From assembly GCA_964550025.1 (NCBI GenBank), contig CAZJYI010000027.1, forward strand, positions 26,995 to 90,994: DNA of 64,000 nt. Reading direction: 5' to 3'. Of the stretch, positions 36,231-46,000 are shown piece by piece. The position numbers and the translations under genes were made by a program. Positions within the stretch are counted from its first letter, which is position 1; the number at the start of each line of letters is the position of its first letter. This DNA comes from CAZJYI01 sp964550025 (GTDB lineage Bacteria; Verrucomicrobiota; Kiritimatiellia; UBA8416; CAYOBW01). The notes under the pieces are model-generated. The model searched no databases. It saw only the letters and a program-made list of their open reading frames with translations, and had not been told where the DNA came from.

Positions 36231-37157
36231 TTACCGGCTGGAGGCTGGTTGCGTGGGCCAAGTGCAGCTCTTCTGGCGCTGGAAGCCGTGGAGTTGCAGG
36301 GTCCCGTCGGGCATGGCGTCGAGCCTGGCGTAGGCGTTGTTGCCTTTGCCGGACTTGTCGACCATGGCCGCCAGTGTGCAGTAGTGGATCCCCGCGATGG
36401 AGCGATAGTCATTCTTGTGGTTGTGGCCCTGGAAGACGGCCGTCACCTTTCCCGACGTTTCCAGGATCTGGCGCACCTGGGCGGCATTCTTCACCGCGTG
36501 ATGGCCGTCCACGTCGAGCCGCTGATGGATGAACACGAGTGCGCGTTTTGAGGTCTTCGCCAAATCACGGCGCAGCCACTCCAGTTCTTCAGCCACGATA
36601 TTGGCATCGGTCCACTTGAAGTTCTTGCGCCCATACGGCACGCCGTCGTGCCGAAAGCAGGCGTCGAGGACAACGAAGTGGTAGCTGCCGTGGTCGAATG
36701 AGTAGTACGCCTCCTGCTGCCCAACGGCCTTCAGAAACTCGGACTTGGTCAGCGTGTCGACGCAGTGGTTGCCCAGCACGTAGTGCTTGTGGCCGGGAGC
36801 CGACCGGTAGATCTTGTTGATGGTCTCCAGCCAGCCGAGTTCCTGGGCCGGGGTCTTCGCGGCATCGATAAAATCACCCAGCTCGACCACCAGGTCTGTC
36901 TCCTCCCCCGCCGTCTTGAAGTGCGCAACAGCCTGCTTCATCTTGCTGGTCGACTCCCGGTAGTGGCGCGCACCCCCTGGCGGCTTGTCGGCATAGTGCA
37001 CGTCGGTGAGCAGGCCAATACGGACCGCGGACTCCGCTCCCTCTGCCGAGAACGCTCGCGCCGCGGCAGGGAACTGCGTTCCCGCCGCTGCAAGCCAGAG
37101 TGCACCGTTGCGGAGGAACGCCCGTCTGTCGGTGAGTGGATACGGATGTGCATTCAT
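36231..37157 (-). CDS. Tat-exported metallophosphoesterase
   Basis: 308 residues from 37157; N-terminus PLTDRRAFLRNGALWLAAAG is a Tat signal. Calcineurin-like dinuclear metal motifs appear in order: LLTDVHYAD, ELGDFIDA, LGNHCVD, FIHQRLD and FQGHNHKN; together they supply the expected Asp, His and Asn ligands. Family members hydrolyse phosphomonoesters or diesters in the periplasm. It starts 4 nt after the sulfatase stop, so the two are one operon. The last residues (TWPTQPASSR) are encoded by a repeat element and probably replace the native C-terminus. Confidence 0.9.
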   Translation of the reverse strand: MNAHPYPLTDRRAFLRNGALWLAAAGTQFPAAARAFSAEGAESAVRIGLLTDVHYADKPPGGARHYRESTSKMKQAVAHFKTAGEETDLVVELGDFIDAAKTPAQELGWLETINKIYRSAPGHKHYVLGNHCVDTLTKSEFLKAVGQQEAYYSFDHGSYHFVVLDACFRHDGVPYGRKNFKWTDANIVAEELEWLRRDLAKTSKRALVFIHQRLDVDGHHAVKNAAQVRQILETSGKVTAVFQGHNHKNDYRSIAGIHYCTLAAMVDKSGKGNNAYARLDAMPDGTLQLHGFQRQKSCTWPTQPASSR

Positions 37158-37161
37158 GGGG

Positions 37162-38658
37162 TTACTCCGGAATCGGGTCCGACCGGCGGACGGGTTTGCC
37201 CTGCCAGACGGCCGTGTCCGTCTCGGCATCGTACGTCAAAATGCGGTGGGCGCTGCCGGGAGCGGGGGGCACATCCGGCTGCGGCAGCCACTTGCGGTGC
37301 TCGGCGATGACGCCCGCGTGCTGCGGATCATCAGCGAGGTTTGTCCACTCGTTGGGGTCCTTGCGCAGGTCGTAGAGCTCCTGGCTCCCGTCGGCATAGC
37401 GAATGTAACGCCAGTGCTCGGAACGGATGCCGTGGTTCCCGCGGTTGTGCGAGCAGATTGCGGGGCGTTCGCGTTTCGCTTCAGGATTGCGAAGCTGCGG
37501 GACGAGGCTGATGCCTTCCAGGTCGGTGCGCGGCGGGAGACCGCACAGATCCGAGAGCGTTGGATAGATGTCAAGAAGCTCGGCCGGCTGACTGCAACGC
37601 GCGTCCGTCCGTACCCCGGGACCGGCAAAGATCAGCGGCACGCGCATCGAGCGCTCCCACAAGGTGTTCTTGCCCGAAATGGCCTTTTCGCCCAGGTGGT
37701 AGCCGTGGTCACCCCAGACAACCACCACCGTGTTGTCCGCCAGGCCGGCCGCTTCCAGCGCGTCGAGGATCCGGCCGATTTGGGCGTCGATGAAGCTCGT
37801 ACAGGCGAGGTACGACCGCACCAGGTTGCGCCACTGGTTGTTTTCCTTGATCCAGCGCAGGCGCGGTTCCGGCAAATCCCAGTGGATGTACCACGAGAAG
37901 CGCGGCGTATCCGCGCGGTCGTCGTCACGCACGGGCGGCAGGACGCTGTCGTCGTCGGGATAGAGGTCGAACCACTTCTTCGTGGCGTAGCAGGGCACGT
38001 GCGGGAGGAAGAAGCCCGCCGCCAGGAAGAACGGCTGGTCCTTCGGCATATCACGCAGCCGATCGACCGCCCAGCTCGCCACCTTGTAGTCGCCCTTGTC
38101 CGCGTCCTTGTGCGGGAAACAGCCCCAGTCCATCAGCGGGTGGTTGCCCATGGGGGTGGGCGGGATGAGCTTCTTCGGCGGTCTCACGCCGACGCCCCCG
38201 CCGGGTCCCCAGACGTCGAACTCCTGTTTGCGCCGCTTCGCCCCCCCTGCCCCGCCATGGTAGATCTTGCCGGCCGTGTAGGTGCGGTAGCCGTGCGCCT
38301 TGAAATGCTGCGGGAGCGTCACCCGCTCTTTCCACTTGTCGAGGTTGCGAAACCACGGAGCCAACCCGTAGATCCCGGTCGTGGTCGGACGCAGGCTCAG
38401 CATGAGACTCGTCCGCGATGGGTTGCATAGCGGAGACTGGACGTGCGCATTGAGAAACGTTGTGCCGCGTTCGGCCAACCGGTCCAGGTGCGGCGTTTTG
38501 ACCATCGGATGGCCGTCCAGCGGTCCGACCCAGTCGTTCTGGTCGTCGATGGCGATGAACAGCACATTGGGTTTTGCCGCACGCGCCGACGCGACCGAGG
38601 ACAGGACAGCCAGCGCCAGTAGCGCGGCACGGGGGAATCGGATGTAGCGGTGCGTCAT
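37162..38658 (-). CDS. Secreted Cys-type sulfatase
   Basis: 498 residues; MTHRYIRFPRAALLALAVLSSVASARAA is a signal peptide and GGAGG lies upstream of the ATG. Calcium ligands sit in FIAIDDQNDW (Asp38/39). The active-site motif is CNPSRTS with Cys78, which an anaerobic or formylglycine-generating maturase must convert to formylglycine. Other family signatures: AGKIYHGG, VVVVWGDHGYHLGEK, and a C-terminal SQELYDLRKDPNEWTNLADD. It matches the iduronate/choline-type S1 sulfatases of PVC bacteria acting on sulfated glycans. The maturase is not in the window. It is the first gene of a pair with the metallophosphoesterase. Confidence 0.95.
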   Translation of the reverse strand: MTHRYIRFPRAALLALAVLSSVASARAAKPNVLFIAIDDQNDWVGPLDGHPMVKTPHLDRLAERGTTFLNAHVQSPLCNPSRTSLMLSLRPTTTGIYGLAPWFRNLDKWKERVTLPQHFKAHGYRTYTAGKIYHGGAGGAKRRKQEFDVWGPGGGVGVRPPKKLIPPTPMGNHPLMDWGCFPHKDADKGDYKVASWAVDRLRDMPKDQPFFLAAGFFLPHVPCYATKKWFDLYPDDDSVLPPVRDDDRADTPRFSWYIHWDLPEPRLRWIKENNQWRNLVRSYLACTSFIDAQIGRILDALEAAGLADNTVVVVWGDHGYHLGEKAISGKNTLWERSMRVPLIFAGPGVRTDARCSQPAELLDIYPTLSDLCGLPPRTDLEGISLVPQLRNPEAKRERPAICSHNRGNHGIRSEHWRYIRYADGSQELYDLRKDPNEWTNLADDPQHAGVIAEHRKWLPQPDVPPAPGSAHRILTYDAETDTAVWQGKPVRRSDPIPE

Positions 38659-38816
38659 AGTGCGCCTCCTTTATCCGCTCATATAAGCGCAGATCCGCGG
38701 AACACTCAAGTGCATCCCGTTAGGAGTTCATTTGCGGTTGCGTCGGCTGCCCTTTTCTGGCCTAATGCCCGGCACGATCAACACTGTCATCAACATCATG
38801 CAGGGGAGAAAACGAG

Positions 38817-39554
38817 ATGGGCTACGGCGAACAACTGGCGGTTCAGAGCTACTGTTTCAGAGGCACGAAGGAGAACGCGGAAGTAGCGGAGAAGGTCAAG
38901 GCCATCGGCCTCTCGGCCATTGAGGTCTGCGGCGTACACGCCAACTTCACGGACGAGTCGACCTTTGATGAAGTCATCTCGACCTACGAAAGCGCCGGTG
39001 TGAAGATCATCAGCATCGGCGTCCAGGGCTTCAAGGGCGATGCCGCAACGGAGCGCAGGTTCTTCGATTTCGCGAAGAAGGCCGGCTGCACGACAATCAG
39101 TGCCGACTTCCCCGCGGACTCGCCGTTGGAGAGCTGCCGCATTGCCGCGGAACTGGCCGACGAGTACGACATCAACCTCGCGATCCACAACCACGGCGGA
39201 CGCCACTGGCTGGGGTCGGCGCAGATGCTGGCCGCCCTCTTCAAGCAGACCAGCCCTCGTATCGGGCTCATGCTGGACACCGCCTGGGCACTGCATTCGC
39301 ACGAGGACCCGGTGAAGATGGCCGAGCAGTTCGCGGACCGACTCTACGGCGTGCACGTGAAAGACTTCACCTTCGACCGCGCCGGCAACCACACGGACGT
39401 CGTCGTCGGCACCGGCAATCTCGACATGCCGAAACTCTTCGAGACGATGCAGGCCAACGGTTTCGACGGCAACGTCATCCTCGAATACGAGGGCGACGTG
39501 GACAACCCCGTCCCGGCACTGGCGGAGTGCGTGGAGGCGATTCGGGGGGTGTAG
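38817..39554 (+). CDS. Sugar-phosphate isomerase/epimerase-like TIM-barrel protein
   Basis: 245 residues, cytoplasmic; GGGGAG about 9 nt before the ATG. AP-endonuclease-2-fold TIM barrel with LAVQSYCFRG, GLSAIEVCGVHANF, LAIHNHGG, GLMLDTAW, GVHVKDFTF and VILEYEG. The acidic and His residues at the barrel ends (IHNHG, LDTA, HVKD, EYEG) are the expected divalent-metal ligands. Likely an epimerase or isomerase of a sugar or inositol intermediate. It is divergently transcribed from the sulfatase, with 158 bp between the starts. Confidence 0.88.
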   Translation: MGYGEQLAVQSYCFRGTKENAEVAEKVKAIGLSAIEVCGVHANFTDESTFDEVISTYESAGVKIISIGVQGFKGDAATERRFFDFAKKAGCTTISADFPADSPLESCRIAAELADEYDINLAIHNHGGRHWLGSAQMLAALFKQTSPRIGLMLDTAWALHSHEDPVKMAEQFADRLYGVHVKDFTFDRAGNHTDVVVGTGNLDMPKLFETMQANGFDGNVILEYEGDVDNPVPALAECVEAIRGV

Positions 39555-39570
39555 CCGGTGGAAACAGCAG

Positions 39571-39739
39571 AATGATGAACACTGAATGATGAATCGCGAA
39601 GTGTGAAGGCAGGGAATCGGAAGTCTTGGCGACTTCCGCTACATCCCCCTCACCGGGCTTCCCATGTAGCGGAACGCGCCCAGCGTTCCGATCCCTTTCT
39701 CACTTCAGCATTCAGCGGTTCAGCGTTCATCATTCGACA
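39571..39739. repeat. Compound palindromic element: inverted 7-bp arrays flanking two inverted hairpins
   Basis: Left arm 39571-39612: six strict 7-bp units, each AAnnnnG. Then GGAAGTC-ttggc-GACTTCC plus GCTAC (39619-39642). Then GTAGC plus GGAACGC-gccca-GCGTTCC (39666-39689), the inverse orientation. The right arm 39704-39739 has units TTCAGCA/TTCATCA, which are the reverse complement of the left-arm type, with one 8-bp unit. The whole lies between the isomerase and MFS genes. Confidence 0.85.
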
Positions 39740-39847
39740 TTTCCCTTCCCCCGCAACGGGCACCCTCTGAACGAGGACCGCAGGTCGCCCGGTGCTTGCC
39801 AACCGGACGCCTGACGTGAGAGCATGCCCCCTGCTCGGAAGAACGTC

Positions 39848-41098
39848 ATGGTCAACTGGAAACGCAATCTCGTCTTTGTCTGGCTTTCCCAATTCCTGTC
39901 GATCAGCGGCTTTGCGTTCGCAATGCCGTTTGTGGCCTACTACATGCAGGACCTCGGCGTTACGGACCCCCGTGACCTGGAACGCCGGGTCATGTGGTTC
40001 GCCGCCGCGGCCCCCCTCTCCCTCGCCATCTGCTCGCCACTCTGGGGTATGGTTGCCGACCGCTATGGCCGCAGACTGATGCTGTTGCGCGCCAACCTCG
40101 GCGCGGCCGTTTTCCTGGCCCTGATGGGCTCCGTGAACAGCGTCGGCATGCTGCTCTTCATCCGGACGCTGCAGGGCGTCCTGACCGGCACGATGACGGC
40201 CGCGCAGACCATGGTCGTGTCCCACACACCCCGTCACCGCAGCGGGTTCGCCCTCGGCATGCTCACTTCGGCCGTGCATTGCGGCGTCCTGGCGGGCGCA
40301 TGTCTCGGGGGTATCTGCGCCGACCTGTACGGCTACCGGCAGGCCTTCTTCATGGGGTCCGGTCTGCTTGTACTCTCGGCGCTATGCGTGGTCTTCGGGA
40401 CGCACGAGGAGTTCGTGCGGCCACCTGTGACCGTGCGCAGGGAGCGCCGCGCGGCGGGCGAAGGGCTGGCCCACCTGAGGGCCATCTGGCCCGCCCTGCT
40501 CCTGATGGGGGTGGGCACACTCTTGCGGCGCTTCGACCAGCCCTACATGCCGCTGCTCGTGCAGGACATCCACGGCTCCGTGGAGGGAGCCTCGACCATC
40601 CGGGGTAATCTGGCGGGCGTCGCCGCCGTGGCCGGGTTCCTGTCCGGGGTCACGTTTGGCCACATGGCGGACCGTGTGCCGCCTCTGCGCCTCGCGCGGC
40701 TGGGAGCGGTCGGCGGGGGGCTCCTGCTCATGCCACAGGGCCTGGTGCACAGTTTCCCTGCGCTCTTCCTGCTCCGCTTTGCCGGGGCCTTCTGCATCGG
40801 CGGGTTCCAGCCCGCGCTGCAGTCGTGGCTCGCCAAGACGATCAGCCACAGGGACACCGGCTTCTTCTTCGGGTGGGGCGCAACCGTACGCGCACTCGGC
40901 TGGGGGCTGGCCCCGTTCGCCGGATACGCGGTAGTGTGGCGGTGGGGTATCCGCCCGGTGTTCTTCGCCGGTGGGGGCCTCTTCCTGATGCTGGCCCTCG
41001 TGATGCCGGCCCTCGCCGCCGGGTTGCCCACGCCCGGGGACAGCGGCACGACCGCTCCCTCTGTCGACGACGAGACGGGCCGGATTGACGGGGTGTAG
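39848..41098 (+). CDS. MFS transporter, 12-TM DHA1-like
   Basis: 416 residues from the ATG at 39848 (GGAAG 8 nt upstream); an ATG 8 codons earlier is the alternative. Major facilitator pattern: WLSQFLSISGFAFAMPFVAYYM first helix, loop 2-3 motif WGMVADRYGRRLML, TAAQTMVSHTPRHRSGFALGML in the fifth-helix region, and a second half with FLSGVTFGHMADRVPPLRLA. It is closest in pattern to drug or metabolite efflux carriers (MdtG/TetA group). In this neighbourhood a sugar or glycan product is an equally good substrate guess. The upstream region carries the compound palindromic repeat. Confidence 0.9.
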   Translation: MVNWKRNLVFVWLSQFLSISGFAFAMPFVAYYMQDLGVTDPRDLERRVMWFAAAAPLSLAICSPLWGMVADRYGRRLMLLRANLGAAVFLALMGSVNSVGMLLFIRTLQGVLTGTMTAAQTMVVSHTPRHRSGFALGMLTSAVHCGVLAGACLGGICADLYGYRQAFFMGSGLLVLSALCVVFGTHEEFVRPPVTVRRERRAAGEGLAHLRAIWPALLLMGVGTLLRRFDQPYMPLLVQDIHGSVEGASTIRGNLAGVAAVAGFLSGVTFGHMADRVPPLRLARLGAVGGGLLLMPQGLVHSFPALFLLRFAGAFCIGGFQPALQSWLAKTISHRDTGFFFGWGATVRALGWGLAPFAGYAVVWRWGIRPVFFAGGGLFLMLALVMPALAAGLPTPGDSGTTAPSVDDETGRIDGV

Positions 41099-41114
41099 CG
41101 CCCGGTGGTACCGT
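41085..41114 (+). promoter_or_regulatory. Weak candidate promoter of the DUF1080 gene
   Basis: TTGACG, 18-nt spacer, TACCGT, overlapping the 3' end of the MFS gene and 34 nt before the next ATG. Confidence 0.3.
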
Positions 41115-41148
41115 CTGTCACAACTGCCAAACCCGAAGGGAGACCACG

Positions 41149-42888
41149 ATGCTTGAAGCACGAACCGCACGGAAATCACACCCCGTTCTCGCCGCAACAC
41201 TCCTGCTGCTGGGTTTCCTGACCTCGTACGGCGGCGCCGCCCCGACCGCCGGTCGCTGGGTGTCTCTCTTCGACGGGAGGACCTTGGCAGGCTGGGAAGG
41301 CAACACGGAAGTGTTCCGCGTCGAGGACGGCGCTGTCGTCGCCGGCTCCCTGGACGCGAAGATCCCGCGCAACGAGTTCCTCTGCACCAAGAAGGAATAC
41401 GGCGACTTTGAGCTGCAACTGGATTTCAAGGTCACGGGGCAGAAGGGCAAGGCCAATGCGGGCATCCAGATCCGCAGCCGCCGCATCCCGGACCACCACG
41501 AGATGATCGGCTACCAGGCCGACATCGGCCAGCACTACTGGGGCAGTCTTTACGACGAGTCGCGCCGGCGCAAGATCCTGGCCAAGGCCGACATGGCCGC
41601 GCTGCGCCCGAAACTGAACGAGGAAGGCTGGAACAGCTACCGCATGCGCTGCGAGGGACGGCGCGTGCGCCTCTGGATGAACGGGCTGCAGACCGTCGAC
41701 TACATCGAGCCCGACGAGGCGATCGAACAGAAGGGTGTGATCGGCCTGCAGATCCACAGCGGCCCGCCGTGCGAGGTCCGCTACAGGAACATCCGCCTGC
41801 GCGAGCTCGCGGGGGGCGTTCCCTTTCGGGCCGTGACCATCAACGCGGAATCGCCCTACGAGGCGGCCGGGATACTGGACGTCAACCGCGACGGCAAAAT
41901 GGACATCTTCTGCGGCGGCCAGTGGTACGAGGCACCCGGCTGGAAACCGCACAAGGCCCGCGTCGTCAAAGCGCAAAACGGCTACCACAACGACTTCGCC
42001 AATCTCGTGATGGACGTGGACGCTGACGGATGGGACGACGTCATCAACGCCACCTGGTTCAGCAAGTCGGTCTTCTGGGCGCGCAACCCGGGCAAGCCCG
42101 ACACGCCGTTCGAAGTTGTCCAGATCGACGCCCCGGGCAACATGGAGACGGCGACCTTCTGCGACATGAACGCAGACGGGAAGCCGGACCTGCTGCCCAA
42201 CACGGTGCGCGGCTCGGTGTGGTACGAGCGCGTTGAAGACAAGAACGCCCCGCACGGCGTCCGCTGGCAGAAGCACGATATCATGAAGCAGGCCACCGGC
42301 CACGGCAACGGAGGAGGCGACCTGAACGGGGACGGGCTCGCCGACATCGTCGTGCGCAAGGGCTGGGCCGAACAGACGCGCGACGAAAAAGAGCGATGGA
42401 TCTGGCGTCCTGAGTTCGACCTCGGCGACAAGCCGTCAATCCCCATCCTCGTGCACGATGTAGATGCCGACGGCGACGCGGACATCGTCTGGGGCAAGGG
42501 GCACAACTACGGCCTCCACTGGCTTGAGCAGGGCAAGGACGACGCCGGCCAACGTACCTGGAAGCAGCACGACATCGACAGCGAATGGTCACAGCCGCAC
42601 TTCCTGCTGCTGGCCGATCTGGACGCCGACGGGGAAAATGAGCTGGTCACGGGCAAACGCGTGCGCGCGCACAACGGCAGAGATCCCGGGGGAAAGGACC
42701 CGCCCTGTGTCTACTACTACCGCTTCGACCGCGCCGAGAAAAGGTGGGCGCGCTACCCGCTATCCGAAAAGGGCCAAATCGGCTTCGGGATCAACACCAT
42801 GGCCGGCGACATCGACGGCGACGGCGACACCGACATCGTCGCCCCGGGCAAGAGCGGGCTGTACCTGTTCGTGAATGAACTGATGTAG
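41149..42888 (+). CDS. DUF1080 (3-keto-disaccharide hydrolase-type) domain fused to FG-GAP/VCBS propeller
   Basis: 579 residues; signal peptide HPVLAATLLLLGFLTSYGGAA and GGGAG upstream. The N-terminal domain (about 35-215) is DUF1080: WVSLFDGRTLAGWEG, YGDFELQLDFKV, NAGIQIRSRRIP, GVIGLQIHSGPPCEVRYRNIRLREL. This concanavalin-like domain binds or cleaves 3-keto-glycosides in characterised relatives. The C-terminal half carries FG-GAP-type calcium repeats (ILDVNRDGKMDIFCGG, DLNGDGLADIVVRKGW, VDADGDADIVWGKG, DIDGDGDTDIVAPGKSG), a beta-propeller. Exported. It follows the MFS gene by 50 bp on the same strand, suggesting a uptake or processing unit. Confidence 0.93.
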   Translation: MLEARTARKSHPVLAATLLLLGFLTSYGGAAPTAGRWVSLFDGRTLAGWEGNTEVFRVEDGAVVAGSLDAKIPRNEFLCTKKEYGDFELQLDFKVTGQKGKANAGIQIRSRRIPDHHEMIGYQADIGQHYWGSLYDESRRRKILAKADMAALRPKLNEEGWNSYRMRCEGRRVRLWMNGLQTVDYIEPDEAIEQKGVIGLQIHSGPPCEVRYRNIRLRELAGGVPFRAVTINAESPYEAAGILDVNRDGKMDIFCGGQWYEAPGWKPHKARVVKAQNGYHNDFANLVMDVDADGWDDVINATWFSKSVFWARNPGKPDTPFEVVQIDAPGNMETATFCDMNADGKPDLLPNTVRGSVWYERVEDKNAPHGVRWQKHDIMKQATGHGNGGGDLNGDGLADIVVRKGWAEQTRDEKERWIWRPEFDLGDKPSIPILVHDVDADGDADIVWGKGHNYGLHWLEQGKDDAGQRTWKQHDIDSEWSQPHFLLLADLDADGENELVTGKRVRAHNGRDPGGKDPPCVYYYRFDRAEKRWARYPLSEKGQIGFGINTMAGDIDGDGDTDIVAPGKSGLYLFVNELM

Positions 42889-43020
42889 CCTGCGCGGACA
42901 GTCGTACGAAGACATTCATGCCACCCAGCCCGCTTCCGGCAGAAGCGGGCTACTTGGGAGCCGGGCAAGACGCTCGTGTAGCCTTCCGCCCGTGGCGGAC
43001 GGGCGCAGGCTGGTGGGCGC
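42889..43020. repeat. Intergenic hairpin cluster
   Basis: AGCCCGCTTC/GAAGCGGGCT arms at 42927-42951 followed by AC, and CGCCCGT-ggcgg-ACGGGCG at 42987-43005 preceded by GTAGCCTTC. Both belong to the dispersed GTAGC/GCTAC hairpin family. The second ends 16 nt before the candidate promoter of the next gene. Confidence 0.7.
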
Positions 43021-43049
43021 TTGCTGTCGGTCGGAAACGCTGGTATGCT
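43021..43049 (+). promoter_or_regulatory. Candidate sigma70-type promoter
   Basis: TTGCTG, 17-nt spacer, TATGCT, ending 43 nt before the start at 43093. Confidence 0.45.
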
Positions 43050-43092
43050 TCCTCCTGTAGGTTACCACGACCACCCGGGGGGGGGAAACGCT

Positions 43093-46000
43093 ATGTCACA
43101 GTTGATAAGGAAGTTCGGTTCGTACCTGTCGGTTCTGCTCCTCGCCCTCGCCTTCTCCCACGCCGGCGATCCGACGCTGTTGGACATCGAGGACGCCTAT
43201 GCGCCGTACTACGGGGTCGACGTTCTGGGCGACACGATCTTCGCCCTCTCGTACGGCGTCTCGGACGGTAACGGGTACCTTTGGGCCATGTCACTGTCGG
43301 ACGGGTCCCTCCAGGTCGAGGACTTCGAGGCCGTTGACGGCGCTCGCCGGGTCAAGGCGGTGGGCGACCGTGTGTACGTGTTGTTCAGCTACTATCTCGG
43401 CGGAATCTGGCGTAGCGGGCTCAACATCTACCAGTTCAGCGGCGGCGCGCTGCTGCCGTATGACACCACCGCACAGCGCTGGACGGGCCGGGCACGCGGG
43501 CTGGACGTGGTCGGCTTCCGCGCATACATAACGACCGAAGACGAGCACCTGATGGTCATCGACTGCACAGACCCCGAGGAAGCCGCCGTCCTCGGGAGCT
43601 ACACGTCCATCGGCGCGGGCTACGACGTACAGGTCGTCGACAACCGGGCCTACGTCGCAAACGGCATCGACGGTTTGCACATCGTCAATGTCGCGAACCC
43701 GGCCGCCATGTCCAAGACGGGCCAGTGGCCCGACCCCAAGCCGCCCGACCCCGATGCCATGCGCGGGGTGCACGTGGTCGGGTCGACCGCCTACCTCGTC
43801 GGCGAGGGTTTCTGGGCGGTCAACGTCGCCAATCCGGCCACCCCGGCGCTGCTGGGGGAAGTGGCGCACGACGCCCTGCAAGTCGACGTGGTGGGCACCA
43901 ACGCCTACATCGCCGGGAACGGGGGCCTCAGCATCTTTGACGTGAGCAACCCCAGCAATCTCACCTTCACGGGCGACAACTACGCCACCCCCAACCAGGC
44001 CGAGGACGTGCGCTACGTCGCACCCCACATCTTCCTGGCCGATCGCAGCGGGCTGCTGGCCCTTGAGCATGGGGAAGCCCCGCCGACATTCGACGTGACC
44101 ATCACCATGTACGCCTTGGAGAACGGGGCGATCGAGAACCTGACGGAACGCAACGTGGACAGCGCCGGTCAGGCGATGCCCATCGTCCCCTTCCCCGACA
44201 CGACGATCCTCTCCAACACCTCGAATGTACGGGAAGTGAGCGAGGGACTGCTTGCGGACGGCATCACCCCGCTATTGTTCAAGATCGAAGGCCAGGGCCT
44301 CACGCAACCGGCCGAGGTCGCCTGGGAGATAGCCATTGACGACGGGGGCACCGTCCTGGGCGGACTCGACGAGCGGGTCAATGTACTCCAGGGCGGCGCG
44401 TGGCAAAGCAGCGTTCATGTGTCAAACACGGTGACGCTGACACCGGCGGAACCGGCCGCTTTTCTCTACATCGACGCCATTGACATATCGGATTTGGATT
44501 TCAGCGCACCTGCGTCACCGCCTCTGTCGGGCGCCGATGCGTCTACTCCGCAACTGCGTTGCCACACGGCCATCCGATCAGAAGACACCGGCATTTTGCT
44601 GGGGTACGTGCCGTTCAAAATGCAGGGACCGCCGATCATACTGCTGTACCCGGGGGAGGCGACCCCCTGGGGCGCGGCGCTGGTAGAGAGGCTGGATAAC
44701 AAGCGCCCCTCCTCGCTGATCATCCTGAGATCGTCGGCGGACGAAGCCCTGACCTGGTTCAGGGACTTCCAGCACCTGGACTGGGCCGTTACACAGACTG
44801 ATTGCGTCGCGGCCGGGGTAACGGCACTGGGGGTACGCTGGCTCTGCCTGGCGAGCCCCGACAAGGAGATGGAGGATAGCGGTTTCAAACCGTACTTGAA
44901 CAAAGAGAACCACAAGCGTGGTTGGTTCCGCAGAATCGTCACGGTTGGCGCTCCCCACTTCGGCAGCCTGCTTTACCCCTACGTCAAGACCCTGCAGAGG
45001 CGAGTGGCAACGATCGCGGCCGACATCGTGCCCACACGGACGGCCGACCTGCGGCTGCTGTATCGGCTTGAACTGATGTCGGCCTTCAGCGACTCGGCGT
45101 TCGAGCTCGAAGGCCTGCCGTTTGTTGACCCGGACCCCAACGGAAAACTGCGTATCGCGAACGCCGTGAAGCACGACGAAGCGGCGCGCTTTCACTTCGT
45201 GGCCACGACGATCAACCCGTGGCGATCGGATATCATGAAGTACTTCGGCCTGAGAGGGGGACGCTACGACAGGGTCTTTCCGCGCGGCTCCGACGGGGTC
45301 GTGGACGTGGCGAGCATGGTCCTTCCGAGCGAGGAGTTCAAATTCGGTTTCCTGGACGCGGGACACAGCATACTGGAAGGGGAGATCGCCCACGCGGGCA
45401 GCGTTGCGCCCGTGTACCTGGGCGGCACGAACAGCCAAACGGACTCGGCCGTTGTGGCCGCGTGGATCGCTGATGTGTTGGACGACGCGGGGGGAAGGTC
45501 CGGTCAGTTCGGCGCCTTTCAGCACCTTCCCGACAGGCTGGCAAGAGAGATCGACGGTCACCTTGACTACGTGCGGGAGCAAGCCATCGAGGCCGTTGGC
45601 CCCATCGTCGTGGAAGCGCTTCTCATTGAGAAGAGTCTTCAAAAGAGCGGGACGGGGAGTGCCGCCCTTGCGGTGGAGTCGTTTGAATATCGGATCGACC
45701 CGCCTCCCGGGGCGCCCGCGACGGGGGACCCCGTGTGGTCGGCCGTCGTGTCGACGACCGGCGGCGTCAGCTCGACCGGACTGACCGTGACGCCGGATCC
45801 CGGTGACCCCTTTGCGGTGACGGTCGAGGTGGACGACGCGGTCGTCGGCGATGTCATCCTGTTCGTATCGTACCCGACAACGAACGACCAGATGACTTTC
45901 GGCGTGCCGATCCTGGTGACCCGCAGAGATCCCTCGGGCGTGGCACTGGCCGGCATCGAGGTGCTCCCGCGGGAGACCGAAGTGGCGCCGGGCAAGACAG

